A stretch of DNA of 64,000 nt from Hemibagrus wyckioides (taxonomy: Eukaryota > Chordata > Actinopteri > Siluriformes > Bagridae), in NCBI RefSeq assembly GCF_019097595.1, contig NC_080717.1, positions 16,061,336 to 16,125,335 on the forward strand, read 5' to 3'. Within the stretch, counting starts at the first letter, position 1. Each line of letters opens with the position of its first letter. The position numbers and the translations under genes are program-made. The notes below the pieces were generated by a model. The model made no database searches. It was not told the DNA's origin and saw only the letters and a list, made by a program, of their open reading frames with translations. Below, in pieces: positions 26,941 through 39,945 of the stretch.

Positions 26941-27690
26941 CCTCTTCCGTCTAGTGAGCACTGAACGGCTGCAGTTAGTTCCTAGCCATTGCGGAGCATT
27001 CAAGTTACGTTGCATTGGCTACTGCAAAAAGCACGTTTGTTCACCACGGATGTGAACGCCACGCCCCCTCAAGCTGGCCGCGTCTCATTTACTTACGTTC
27101 CCTTTCGCTCTATTTATGTTCCCTTCACTACGAGTCTAGCTAACCAACAAAAATGATCTAGGAAACACGTGAATGGATAGGTCTTTGGAATTTTAGTGGA
27201 CAAAAACAAAAGATTGGATAGTGTTTAATGTAAATATACACGCAAATACAGGTTCGAAAAGTTTGTTTCTATTTTCAAACTCACCATTGCACTTCTGATC
27301 CAATATCCTTCATGGGCCAATATTATTTCACTATCCATTTCTCCTTCAGGGAATTGGCTTTCCATATCGTTACAACTTCATCAGGTGATGTGAAGTTTGT
27401 TTGGCTTAGATGTCCAAAAGAACAATTCAAATGTGATGGAAAAAAGCAGAACTTACCCAGAAAGCAATTTCCTTTTAAAAAACAAAGCAAGCTGGGCGTG
27501 TGTGGGTGGAGATGTGTACAGATATGTAAAGTGGAATTACAGAAAATAATTTTGATTTGATCTCTTAAAATGATAACGTTTTACAGTCAACTCAAGAATT
27601 GTGGCACTCTTCACATGCATATGCATACATGAATAAATAAATAAATAAATTTCTGAGTGATGTTCTCCAGCCTAAAGACATAAGGAGACT
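26941..27690. promoter_or_regulatory. Probable phf6 promoter and adjoining spacer
   Basis: Upstream flank of the phf6 first exon. A GC-box-like acgccccctc lies near 27062-27071 and no TATA box is apparent. The rest, to 27690, is AT-rich spacer with a short AATA run near 27632-27651. The divergent MO25 gene starts about 3.5 kb away, so a shared promoter is unlikely. Confidence 0.35.
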
Positions 27691-28192
27691 ACACTATATT
27701 GCCAAAAGTTTTGGGACACCAATTCAGGGGTTGGGCTTAACCCCTTAGTTCCAGTGAAAGGAACTCTTAATGCTTCAGCATACCAAGACATTTTGGAAAT
27801 TTTCATGCTCCCACCTTTGTGGGAACAGTTTGGGAATGACCCCTTCCTGTTCCAACATGACTGCACACCAGTGCACAAATCATGGTCCATAAAGACATGG
27901 ATGAGTGAGTTTGGTATGAAGGAACTTGACTGGCCTGCACAGTGTCCTGACCTCAAGCTGATAGAACACCTTTGGGATGAATTAGAGCGGAGACTGTGAG
28001 CCATACCTTTTTGTTCAGCATCAGTACCTGACCTCACAAATGCGCTTCTAGAGAAGTGGTCAAAAATTCCCATAAACACACTCCTTAACCTTTCGGAAAG
28101 CCTTCCCAGATGAGTTGAAGCTGTTATAGCTGCAAAGGGCAAGCCAACTCCATATTACATTTATGTGCATGTAAAGGCAGACGTAGTTTTGG
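27691..28192 (+). mobile_element. Tc1-like element, transposase C-terminal half
   Basis: Starts with the terminal repeat acactatattgccaaaagtt and then carries 81 codons of a Tc1-type transposase C-terminus (27754-27999). These include FLFQHDCTPVHKS with the second catalytic Asp and DLKLIEHLWDELERRL with the final acidic residue, then a stop. The N-terminal half is missing, so the copy is internally deleted. Same family as 10470-11190. Confidence 0.87.
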
Positions 28193-28331
28193 CCTGGCTT
28201 GCAGTTTCAATATTTATATCAGGTCAGAATATACAGCTACACAAGTCCTAACCACCTGGCAGAATTGACAAGGTTTTGAGGATAAATATTCGGTTCTGTT
28301 TAACCCTAAGTATGCACTGGGGGTTCTTTAA

Positions 28332-28551
28332 CCCTTTAATGTCCAAAGCAATGGAACAATTCTTTCTTTGCATTATTTAGTTAATTCGGTCAATAATAAC
28401 AACAATATATAACTGTTTTTTTAACAGACCCCATAATTATTTAAATATAGGCCTCTATCAAATGGCTGCCCAATCGGGTTGGGTTAAGTTAAAAAAATTT
28501 GTTAATGAAATATAGTGACTCTACCAAACGGTCACATAGGACATTAAAGGG
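28332..28551. mobile_element. Candidate piggyBac-type MITE (220 bp)
   Basis: Perfect 13-bp terminal inverted repeats: CCCTTTAATGTCC at 28332-28344 and GGACATTAAAGGG at 28539-28551. The left flank is TTAA (28328-28331), the piggyBac target site; the right flank reads AAAA and would need to be a mutated copy. No coding capacity. Terminal CCC with a TTAA target is typical of piggyBac elements, but the right flank keeps this tentative. Confidence 0.55.
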
Positions 28552-28656
28552 AAAAGGAAGCAAAATAAAGAATGCTCAACTCAGCATGCTACTTGTCAAT
28601 GCTTTGGTGAAACAGAAATTGTCAGTAGTGTGTTAGGATAGTGAAGTACATGGTAT

Positions 28657-28897
28657 GGGTGGTGGTAGTTCAATTGGTTAAGGCTCTGGATTGTTGATTG
28701 GAAGATCAGGATTCAAGCCCCAGCACCGCCAAGCTGCCACTTTTGGGCTCTTGAAGACCCCAACCCCCTGCTCCAGGGGTGCTACATCATGGCTGACCCT
28801 GCACTCTGACCCAAACCCTCCAAGAATGAGACATGTGAAGAGAGAATTTCACTGTGCAGTAATGTATATGTGACTAATAAAGCCTACTTACTTACTA
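28657..28897 (+). mobile_element. tRNA-derived SINE
   Basis: Head with pol III boxes (A-box-like agttcaattggttaaggctc, B-box-like gattcaagccccagc). The body reads gccaagctgccactt and catggctgaccctgcactc, with a tail ending gtatatgtgactaataaag. About 80 percent similar by eye to the SINE at 55236-55475. This family is common in catfish genomes as far as I recall. Confidence 0.8.
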
Positions 28898-29789
28898 ATA
28901 ACTTTTGTGTGTGTGTTTTACTGTTTATGGTTTGTGAGTTCCCAAATCATAAACTTGATTGCTATCTGCCTTGCTAGCAGTCAGGTTTAGGGCAATGGAA
29001 AAGTGTTGCTAGCTTGGTAACTAAACCACATCTGTTTGTACAGAATGTCTATTGAATGAAACATCATTTTTCCAGACTTATATGCTCAAAAGTACACCAA
29101 CTGTGCCATTGTGCCATTGACCAAAAGCGCAATCCAAGTTCACCATGTGCAAGTCCAAGTGCTTTAAAGCGGCAAAAATGGGTCATGGGTAGCCTGCTCC
29201 TTGGTGGAAGCACATATAAGCCAGTTGTTTAAAGAGACAACATCCTTAGCAGCCACTGACTATCAAAGGTGACTGCCTGCAGGCATCTTGAGAAAACATG
29301 TTGGGCTACAGAGAGGCCAAAAGGTAGGACTTAAAACTGAAGTGTCTGTCCTTGAAAGCTCTAAGGAGCTGGAAAATATGAATTATACAGCTGCACAGAC
29401 ATGAACCAGTCTTGTGGTGGCACAGCATATATAACATCTGATAACCTTGGAATGGGGAAATAGGAGGGCTATGCCACCATTTTAAGGGTTGCTGTTATCA
29501 GCCTGTAATTTTAATTGTCCAGACACTGATGAAAATCATGGGTAAATACTCTCAGTTTATGACTTGATAGAGTTGAAGGGGACATAAAACTTATGCAAGA
29601 GTTTGATGCAGGAAGTATAATCATTACATATGTTACTTTTTAATAGAAAGAAGCTACTGGTAGAGAAGTTTGCAAAAACATTTACCACTTTCATTATTGA
29701 TGGAAACTTATGGTTGTGATAATAACCATGCTTGTTTGATGTCTGTTTCAGTTGATGAAATCTGTTTGCATTAAAATCATGGACTAATT

Positions 29790-30262
29790 CTTCTTTCGGC
29801 TGCTCCCTTTAGGGGTCACCATAAAGCGGATCCTAATTCTCCATCTCAATCTGACCTCTGCATCTCCCTCTGTCACACCAATCCCCTGCATGTCTTCCCT
29901 CACCACATTTATAAACCTCCTCCTTGGCCTTCATTTTCTCCTCTTTCCCAGTGGTTTCATCCTCAGCATTTTTCTTCCAATATAATCCATAGCCTTCCTC
30001 TGCACATGCCCAAACCATCTAAATCTTGCTTCTCTTACTTTGTCTCCAAAACTGTCCCACCTGCGCTGTCCCTCTAATATACCCATTTCTAATCCCCTCC
30101 ATCCTTGTCACTCCCAACACAAATGGCAGCATCCTCAACTTTGCCACCTCCAGCTCTCCAAACCATAAAACATAGCTGGTCTTGTAAATTTTCCCCTTCA
30201 CTCTTCCACACACCTTTCTATCACTCCTGCCACTCTTCCACCCTTGACTGTACTCTCTTCTT
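29790..30262 (-). mobile_element. LINE reverse-transcriptase 3' fragment, antisense
   Basis: On the minus strand, in pieces, the sequence encodes the end of a non-LTR retrotransposon ORF2: a FGHVQRK-like turn, then KRRKGRPRRRF-like basic residues, then a tail that reads through ggctgctccctttaggggtc on the plus strand. The style is that of RTE-type LINEs abundant in fish. No intact frame survives and the clade assignment is tentative. Confidence 0.6.
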
Positions 30263-30419
30263 CACTTCAAAATCGTGGACTAATACATTATGGAAAAAAT
30301 AAACCCCTCCCCATCGAAGCCTTATTGGTCAGAATTGATGTCAATCATGAGCGGTGGGCGGATCTATGAGCACTCGCCAACTTCCCTGATAGTTGTTCTT
30401 CAGTGAGCTACTGACGATA

Positions 30420-30593
30420 AAAACGGGTGACAGTAAATCTGATAGTTTTCTCCGGCGCCACCAAACCATTTTGGGGAGTGAATAGCATGTACAGAGTTAT
30501 TTAAATTCTGTTTTGCCACTTGAAGACGTTTCTTTCGACCGAGCTAAGTTGTCCTGAGTGATTTTCAGAGTCGCCGTGAGAAGAGTGAATGTG
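30420..30593 (+). other. Candidate 5' UTR exon of the MO25-family gene
   Basis: A CpG-containing stretch ends in a consensus donor (AATGTG then GTGAGTAAG at 30594). It has no start codon in a long frame, so it would be an untranslated first exon feeding the exon with the ATG at 35194. The upstream limit is a guess. Confidence 0.45.
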
Positions 30594-33500
30594 GTGAGTA
30601 AGTATATCCCATTTGAGCTCTCTCTCCTAACTTGCTAAACTGGCTCGTGTTCACGCTAGCTAACGTGGCTCCTCAGTATATAAGTTAAAGCCAGCCTTGC
30701 CTGTCGTGTTCACTGTAGGTCCACATTTCTCTTTAAAGTTAGCTTGAGTAGCAGTGTTTGTTTTTCCCCGTGCTGTTCGCTTATAGCGCTGCTTTCTTTT
30801 ATTGCTGCATATTGCTGCTGCGTTAGCTGGCTGTCATTGAAAAAGTTCAGTACCTGCTGCTACTCTGCTCATGTCAGTGTAAAAAGATAAATAGTGTTAA
30901 ACCTGACCCCCATCCACGCTTAGCCCTGTTGCTTTAAACGTTGTTTAATAATCTACCTTCTCTGGTCGAAGCCGGCTTAACTAGTTAGCATTTTGTTTCA
31001 GAGGCAGCACCCTAGCCTAGCCTGCTAATCAAAGACAGGAAATCGACTTGCCCTAAGCGAGTTACCTAGGGCGCTAACGCTAGCTAGCGAGGTAAAAAAA
31101 AAAAAGTGTAATATGATCTGAAGTTGTATCCCGTAGGTTTTTAGTACTTTCTAAAGCAGCATTAGTGTTTAAAACCTATTTTTCCAAAAAAAGGTTGGTC
31201 GATACCTGCTGGCTCTGTCAGTCATTTTGACTGGGTGGTGGCGATCGATAGCTATCAGACATCAGCCTGCTTGTCTAGTAGCTTAGCTAACGCTGGCTTT
31301 GGTTAGTGTTGCTCTACATCATGGTGGTTCATCATCATCTCATGCCTCACTGCTTTATAATGCATGTTAATAGCGTTTGGCAAGACTGCAAGGAATGGCA
31401 CCACAATCGGAAAAAGGTGATCTTACTAAACTAGTAAAGCAAACAGACGTCAAAGAATCCATCCACTTGAAATAAGCCACTTTAGACATAGTAAAATTTA
31501 ACACACGTTAATATCTTATATTGCTTTGCAAAGCTTTCACTGATCCGCAAGTTAAATTTTGTTCACTGTACTTAGTGACTAAAAAAGTCAGCACATTTCT
31601 AGCATACAACAATGCTTTTGAATGTACAGTATGCTAGAAATGTAGACTGTTGAGATACAAGTCGAGTTTGAGTTTGCTGGAGCCAAAAGGTCCTCTTTTT
31701 AAGATCCGTAATAGTTTTTAGTAATAATTTATTGAGGTACTGAGAATTTCTATATAGGCCTAATTCAAGTCAGCCACCCGAAATAACCAAGTAAGATCTT
31801 TTAATTCTAATTTTATCAGCTCAGTTGAAATCTCTGGATTTTTTTTTTAGACTAGATGTGACGGTTTTTTTTTTTTTAGGCCATGACAATACTATAGAAG
31901 GCAATGGGAACTTAAGCAAGTTCCTTTAAAAACACACACAGAAATGACTAAAGACGCTTCAGCAACAGAAAATGTTAAATGTTTGTATGTCAGACAGCTT
32001 TTTTTTTTTTTTAAAAAAAAAAAACAATATTACAATATAAAGTTCACCCGACTTTTTTTTTTGTTAACCCGAGCTATCAATTAAGTGCGTCAGTGATGTT
32101 CTGTAAACTGTGGAGAAAAAACAAACAAATAAAAAGGACTGTGTATATCCTACCAATCAGGACAAGGAGGCGTCTCTCTGCTCAATCGGCCCTCATGCGT
32201 GTGTTTTGGAGGTGTGGTTGTTGAGTAAAAACTGAAGAGAGAGCTTTATCAGACTTGGCAGATGACTAGAGACAGGCTACGGCTTGAAACATGAATGGGG
32301 CCGTGTGTAATGGGGCAGTGCCTGTAGTACAGGAAGTCCCACCCTTTAATGAAAGAGCCAATCAACTTATTAGTAAAAATATAGTCATAAAAAAGTCAGG
32401 CTTATCAGATGTTTACAGTGCATGTGTAAGGCCATGACAGCTTCTGCAACAGTCCTGACTGGTTCTCACGATGGTCAGGAAAGTTCATATTACTTATAAA
32501 TATGATTTAATTGTCTGCCCAATTCAGCCAGGTGACATAATATTACAAAGATAATACAAAAGAGGATGTGGTTTATTGTGGGTTCTTGACATGGATATAT
32601 CAGTAAAAGCAGAGCAGCTGCATTTCAGCTCTGTAGTTAATGACAGTCTGTTTAAAGGCTAAAATCTTCTTCTGCCTTAGAAGTAAAATTTTAAGGAGGT
32701 GTTTGAGGTGTCTCAACCTCTTAAGAGAGAGGTGCCAGAGAGAGAGGTTCTCTTGGTGAGAGGTGCCAGAAAAGACAGGCACCCGCTAACTTCCAGGCTT
32801 GTAAAGGTGTACTCCACTTGACTGAGTCCCTAAAGATGTATAGGGTCAGACACAATTTTCATCACAGATTAGTAATTTAATACATTACACTGATGATGGA
32901 TCAATTTTAGAAATGCTGCATTTCTGTTCATTTGGTCTTATAAGTAAAAGATGTGTAATAAGTAGATTGTAAATATTAAATAAGCTGTAAAGTCTTACTA
33001 GTTATCCTACATTTATTTGCATCTTAAAAAAGTATTACTGGCTATAGGGTTTCAGGATCTCTGCATCCTGAGCCAGCACTATACCAGAGTCCTCCTCTGT
33101 CAACTTATTTATATATATAATAGTCAGAAATATGACCATTCATTCATTTTTCTCTGGGTTGTTGTGATTTTGCTTGCATTTCATTGTTTTCTGTATCTGG
33201 CATTTTGATTTTGCTAGCAAAAATACAGCCAAAAAATTGCCAATTTTCTCCCCCAACAAAGCCCAGGAAGAGCCAAAAGCATGAATCTAGAATGATTCGA
33301 GCAGGCATTTTAAATGCTCCAATATTAAGACACTTCCTTGAAGCTGCATCTCCTTCCCCAGTCTGATGCGCTCTCGCTTTCTTTCAGGGTAAAGGGAGAA
33401 TATTTGTAGTTCTCAGCTGCACAGCTGGTAAGATTATTATGCCTCTGCTACTCACCTTACACTATAAAGTTTTGGTTTTGGACAATCCAATTGCTTATTG

Positions 33501-35193
33501 CGATATTTTGTAATACCTGCCTGACAAATACATTTCCTCTTGAAATACTGACCTCTGTGCCTTGTGTACATACTTCTTGTCAACTTTGGTTGGCTCATAA
33601 TCTACGCTGGTAGTTGCACTGGGAACGTTTTAAACATTTTTTCGCTCCCCGCTTTTAAGATTTTTGTGGTCTTAAGTACAGTTTGAAGAGCAATTCTTTT
33701 TGTATTGCGAAGATGGCTCCCACTTGTACAAACTTTACTGTAAATGCTTGTTGGGGGGGAAAAAGAGAAAAATGCTGCCAGTACAGCACCAGCAAAAAAA
33801 GTAAATAAATCCTAAGAAATAGTCCATGTAAATCACTCCAAACGATCATAAAAATTAATAATTTATAGTGGTTAAAGGTTATTAAAGATATTGACTATAA
33901 ACAATGTACCAGTAATACTACTATTTCCTATATATATTACTGTAGGTGTACCAACCATTGCATCTTTTTTATTTTTATTTTTTTTAATTCAGTTAGATTT
34001 GATTAATTTTCATGTATGATCTTTTTGTAATTTCTATTTTTGTACTGAAGACAAAACTCAGGCTGCTACAGGAAGGAAAATCACCTCTGTTGTGGATTTT
34101 GTTTGATAGATTCTGAGATTCTGTACATTAAAGCAAATATAGCCTATTGTTACAGTGCAGTCAAAGAATATCCCCTTGACATCATCTGTGACGTCAGCAT
34201 GACAGAAGTTGCTGACTTTGAATAGCAAATCGATGATCCCGAAGGCCTTTGACCGTCGCAGGGGAAAAAATCCTGACGCGTAATCGGAGACTGCATCTCA
34301 TTTCTGTTTTTATGGCCCCACCCTCTACAGTGCAAATAACACTTATTTATTTTATCTTTCAAGTCCTATTTCTTCCTTATTAAAACTCCTGTTGTCTGAA
34401 TTTACTCGATATGCTTTTGATGAATCTGGAAATTTAAATTGCCAATAAAATGGTAATTTAGGGGCGTACATTATAGGGCATATTATTTTACATTATAGTT
34501 TGATTAATGGAAAAGACCTATCAAATAACCATCACTGACCAGGAATTGCTTGGGTGGTGGGTTCTCTGGTACTGTGTATTTCTGGAGTTTTTTAAAAAAC
34601 ATGTATATAGATACACCCTTCTCTTTGCCCCACCTTGTAGGAGGTGAAGTTTTTAGAGACCTTTGCTTGTTTTTTTTTTTTTCTTTTGCATAATTTGTGA
34701 TAATCATTATCTAGTCTTTATAAGAATTAACCTCAGCACACTTTTAGTTGATTTTGTAACCCCAGCAAAGACAGAGGTCCATTTCTTATACACGCACGCA
34801 GACATCTTGACGTCTACTGAAGTAGGCTGCCATGTCAATATCATTACTATGCAGAGAATTGGTGCAAATGAATGTCTAGATAGTGCTGGACCCATGATGG
34901 TCCATTTCTATCATTGTATGACAAATTATATAAAGTCATATTCTCAAAGCTCACCTAAATAGTGGAAGTATCTGATACAAGGCAGGTACCTGATACCCCG
35001 GCAGAGCTGTGTATTTTTGCATATCTTTGTATTCAGTGAAATACAGAAGATAAAACCTGATCAGCAAGTTTGCACATGACTTCAATACTTGAAATGTCAC
35101 ACTTTGTATCATAACAGATTTTGGGTTTGATTCTTCCTTGGAAGGTGAAAGGTTTCTTGCTTCATCCAAGCCCAAGCACACCATCTAAACAAC
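30594..35193 (+). other. Probable intron 1 of the MO25-family gene
   Basis: About 4.6 kb of AT-rich sequence with homopolymer runs, including the T14A12 palindrome at 31999-32024. No gene or clear transposon is recognised. The acceptor before the start-codon exon is not certain; candidates lie between about 35143 and 35170. Confidence 0.4.
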
Positions 35194-38100
35194 ATGCCGT
35201 TCCCTTTTGGGAAGTCTCAGAAGAGTCCAGCAGAGATCGTGAAGAATCTCAAGGAGAATATGGCATGCTTAGAGAAGCTGGAAACATCTGACAACAAGAA
35301 GAGTGAAAAGGTAAACAGCATATATGCATAAGTAAAACTTGCACACCAAAGCAGTAATGTGGGTGGTAAGATGAAAAACTTTTCCAACAGGTTGCTGAGG
35401 AAGTTTCAAAAAATCTAGCCTCATTGAAAGAAGTGTTGTGCGGTACTGGAGACAAGGAGCCTCAGACTGAAGCAGTGGCTCAGCTTGCACAGGAGCTTTA
35501 CAATACCAACCTTTTCATCGCCCTCATAGGCAACCTGCAGAGGATCGATTTTGAGGTGACTTTTCCATTTGGATTTAACTTTTATTATTTTTTTTTTTGG
35601 CAACTATTAGTATAGTCTATATTGTTTTTTAAGAGATTGTTAAGATGGCGTTTAGCTGATGGAGAGATAAATTACAACATTTAAATAAATTGCTACTCAA
35701 GTTTTTTTTATGGGTCTGTTAAATTTTGTGCTTGAATGCATATAGTTTAGTTTTGTTTGGCCTTTGTACTCATTGGACTTAATTCTGCTCCCCGAAGGGT
35801 AAGAAGGATGTAGTTCATCTGTTCAGCAACATAGTGAGGCGTCAGATTGGTACCCGCACACCCACAGTCGAGTACATTTCCTCCCACTCTCAGATCCTCT
35901 TCATGCTGCTGAAAGGGTGAGTTTTCCAGGCCCCAGGGTGCAATCCTGATAAGCACATTACTAAAAAAAAAAACAAACATTGATTATGCTGTCAGTTCCA
36001 TTACTGATATGCTGTGTTCAGCTAAGTTAGAGCATCAGTCTACATTTCCTGGTTCTGTTCTTAGAGCTGCAAGCTCTGGACACCTTTTAGTATGTAATTG
36101 ATGTGTGTCATGTTCAATTAATTGAATTTCTCCACATTGCTTCCTCTCTCCTCTTCATATTCGCAAACATATACTAGTAAACAAAGAAATCATCTTTCAG
36201 GAAGCTCTATTGGTCCTTAGTATGAAACCTAATGTTATTTCCTTTGATGTCACATAGTGATATTTTAAAGGCTGAGAAGAACCCTCTGGCTAAGTGCAAT
36301 GCTAGCCGTTTGTACATGTGTTGTTGGTTATGCTCTCAGATTTGTGCATTAACATTATTCTCCCGGCAAATCCAGCTGTGATATGACAATGCATAGCAGT
36401 GGGACCTCAAACTGATGGTGTGTTTGCCTATTCCAGTCAAGGTTTTTAGCTAGTGTTCAATAAGGGAGAGTTAGATAGTGTGTGGAAATTGACCATTGAT
36501 TATCAGGGAGTAAAAAACATACAATTTAGTCTAAAAGTTCTGAGTTGATTTCCAATAACTGTTTTATCTAAATATTTACCAAGTCACTAAGCAATTAAAC
36601 CTAGTTAGAATTAAAATGATCTACATTTCCAGCTTGTAACACAATTTGTTATAATTTACTTGGTCATGAGTAAGATGTGACCTTGTGCCTTATTCAGAGA
36701 GGATTAGTTGGGGATGAAGGGTAATATAGTTATTGCCTGGGTTTCTCTGGTTGTTTAGACTATAGGAAGGTTGAGGGCTTGCATTGATCAGCATGTAAGG
36801 CCAAATGATCTACAATAAGAGGGTATGCTAAGGCTCTAAGCTGTCCTTTTTAACATTTTATTCAACAGCATTACTTAACAGACAAACTCACCATCCACTT
36901 TATTAAGAAAACCTTTACACCAGACAGTTGTCTAATTAGCTGATCATGTGGCAGCAGCATAATGTATGACAATTATCTCTGTGGCTTTAACCATAGCATG
37001 GATGTTGGTGCCAGATTTGGTTTAAGTAATTGAGAAACTGCTTATCTTTTGGGATTTTTCACACACTACAATCTCTAGAGTTTATGCAGAATGGTGCAAA
37101 AAAAAAAACATTGAGTGAACGACTGTTTTGTGGGTGGAAACACCTTGTTGATTAAAGGGGTCACAGAAAAATGACCTGATTGGTTTGAGCTGCAAAGAAG
37201 GATAAACAGTATCCATAATCACATTTTTACAAGCGTGGTGAGGTAGAAAGGCACCTCGGCATACACAAAACATCAAACCTTGAGGTAGCAGATGATCACG
37301 TCATCTTGGAACCTGTTGTCTTGTGTTCTGCTGTGGTAAACAATCCGCCTCAAGGTTTGATATGTTGTGTGTTCCGAGACACTTTTCTGCTTACCAACAA
37401 CCATGCCATGGTTGAAGTCTGCCACATGACTGACTGATAGATAAGTGCATGTATGTGCAGGAGTACACTTGATCTTTTATTGTTTGTCTGGAAATTCTAT
37501 CCTGTCTAAATGGTTAGCACCAGGTATAGAATAATAATGTGGATCTTTTCATAATATGGGAAAATGTTGCTTCCTTCAAGATGTCCTTGTTCTTTTTGAA
37601 ACTAAAGTGTCTAAAAAAAATTAAAATACTAACAAAATTAAAATGTCATAACTGCTAAAAGCAACAGATTGTGTTAGTGAACATGTATTTTTCAATTTTT
37701 ACTGGACAATAGTTAGTTATCTTTCAGTGGTGTCTTGTTCTTTATTGGTAGCCGTGTATTCTCTGATAATTGCAGTTACGAGACTCCAGAAGTGGCTCTG
37801 AACTGCGGCATGATGTTGAGAGAGTGTCTCCGTCATGAGCCCTTGGCCCGCACTGTTCTCTTCTCTGAGGACTTCTATTGCTTCTTCCACTATGTGGAAC
37901 TCTCCACTTTTGACATTGCCTCAGATGCCTTTGCTTCCTTTAAGGTACACTTCTACAATTGACCTGTTTACTTGTTTTTACTTACTTAAAAACACATACA
38001 ACTGAACTGACACCTTAATTGCATGGTTTTCTTATTTTTAGGATCTTCTAACAAGACACAAAATCATGTGTGCAGATTTCCTGGAGACAAATTATGACAG

Positions 38101-39945
38101 AGTAAGCACCACTTTCCCTAGATTTCTATAATGATTTTCATTCTTTATGGTATAATTCAACCACATGGTTACTAACGATTTAATCTGATCAGTGAGGTTT
38201 TTCAAAGCTTCAGGGAAATGTAACTGTGCATCTGTTAAAACTGAAATATTTGTCAATTTTTGCAGGTATTTACAGAGTACGAAAAACTGCTGCATTCTGA
38301 TAACTACGTCACCAAAAGGCAGTCTCTAAAGGTAAGGATAGACGTTCAGCTGTTCAGACAGAGACGCACAGCCATGTTGAAATCTCTGTTTGCACTTGCG
38401 TTCCTTTTTCGTGACTGGTATATCCACATATTTCGGCAATTGTTCTGTCTGCATTTATCATTAAAATAAGTCATGTTTCTAGTTGATATCTACATTCCAA
38501 GCAGTTCTGTGATCTGAAATAGAGATGGTCACATGCTTCTTTAGTGGTCATGCTCATGTGGACACACTGGATTTGATTAGATCTTGCTGTAGGTAAATCA
38601 GCTGAAGCCAATTTTAAACATCATGTGAGATAGACATAGGCATTAGGTATTGTCTTTCAGGAAATTTTACTGTATTGTAAACCCACAGAAAAATACCTGC
38701 TGATGTAAATAGTAGGACTCACAAGTGGTGCGACTGCTTGAAACTGCTTCCTTGTAGACACCTTCTGTTTTAAACCACACACAGCTCTTGGGAGAACTCT
38801 TGCTGGACAGACACAACTTTACAGTCATGACCAGATACATCAGCCGAGCTGAGAACCTGAAACTGATGATGAACCTGTTGAGAGACAACAGCCGCAACAT
38901 ACAGTTTGAAGCTTTTCATGTCTTTAAGGTACGTTTCTGTTAGCTCTCTGGCTAGAAGAATTTTTCTACTGTACGGTGCAGCAATGAAATATTTTTGACG
39001 GCTCCTATTTGAAGTTGGGCAACTTTCTCATATAGTGAGAGATTTGATTTCATGTCCCGATGTTAGTATATCCTTGTCTTTGATATTTAACTCTATTTTA
39101 TATTTCTTACTGATGAGCCATGTGAGATTCATTTATAAATTAGGCCACATCCTAATCAGCTTTTTTTAATGGTTTGTTCACTACATACATTACAATGGGA
39201 CTAATAACCTAATGAGATTTACATTTGGCCAAGATTTAGTCAAAAATACCTGAAAATGGATATAAATTGAATTTGTAACTGTTATAACTCACTTTCACAA
39301 TCAGACAACATATCATTAGAGTCTAGTATTATGTGATTACCTATAATTTGTCACAATAGCAAAATCTTGACACATACTTGGTGCAGTATTAGTAATAGGT
39401 ACAGTATTGAGGTTATTGATGGCTGATACTTGGGTCAAATATAGAGAAATGCCTCAAAATGGGGAAACATTTACAGAAGTCATTGTAAACAACCAAAATG
39501 CAGATTCTTAGCTGCTTATGTCCCTGGCCTTCATTGGGGACATCTCAGAAATCGCACTTCAACTAGTAATGGTACAACCCTTAAAAATGGTGAAAAGGAT
39601 TCATTTAAAGGGGAAATGGCCAGCGATAATGGGACATTTAATTGAATCCAGGGTTAGGTGGTGTTATCCCTCATTTTAAACAGTGTGATGCTAAATTAGT
39701 AGAGAGGCCTCGGCTTAAATTTAAACAAGCTTTTTATCCGTTGTGTTTATCAGGTGTTTGTGGCAAATCCAAATAAGATACAACCTGTTCTGGACATCCT
39801 GTTGAAGAACCAATCCAAACTGGTGGACTTCCTGAGCCAATTCCAAACAGATCGCTCCGAAGACGAGCAGTTCTGCGACGAGAAGAACTATCTCATCAAG
39901 CAAATACGAGATCTCAAGAGGCCCGCACCACCGGAGGATGCATAG
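35194..39945 (+). CDS. cab39l1: Calcium-binding protein 39 / MO25 family scaffold
   Basis: MO25 proteins are cytoplasmic armadillo-like scaffolds. They hold the LKB1-STRAD kinase complex in its active form and also activate STE20 kinases such as MST4 and OSR1. Eight coding exons: 35194-35310, 35391-35555, 35798-35916, 37776-37944, 38042-38101, 38266-38331, 38785-38928 and 39754-39945. All are GT-AG and frame-consistent, giving 343 aa (human CAB39 341). The start is [12 protein letters not shown]; conserved blocks include [63 protein letters not shown] and [16 protein letters not shown]. It is closer to CAB39 at both ends but diverges in the middle ([20 protein letters not shown]). I take it as the third fish paralogue, cab39l1; that name is less sure than the family. 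Confidence 0.95.
36885..37460. mobile_element. Fold-back Tc1-like element in an intron of the MO25-family gene
   Basis: The first part (36885 to about 37290) is a forward copy of a Tc1-type element with the end accatccactttattaagaa and internal blocks atgtggcagcagcataatgt and cacactacaatctctagag. The second part (about 37305-37460) is an internally deleted copy in the opposite orientation: catcaaaccttgaggt on the left mirrors cctcaaggtttgat at 37352-37365, and cacatgactg near 37422 mirrors the atgtggcag block. Neither arm codes for a working transposase. Confidence 0.75.
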
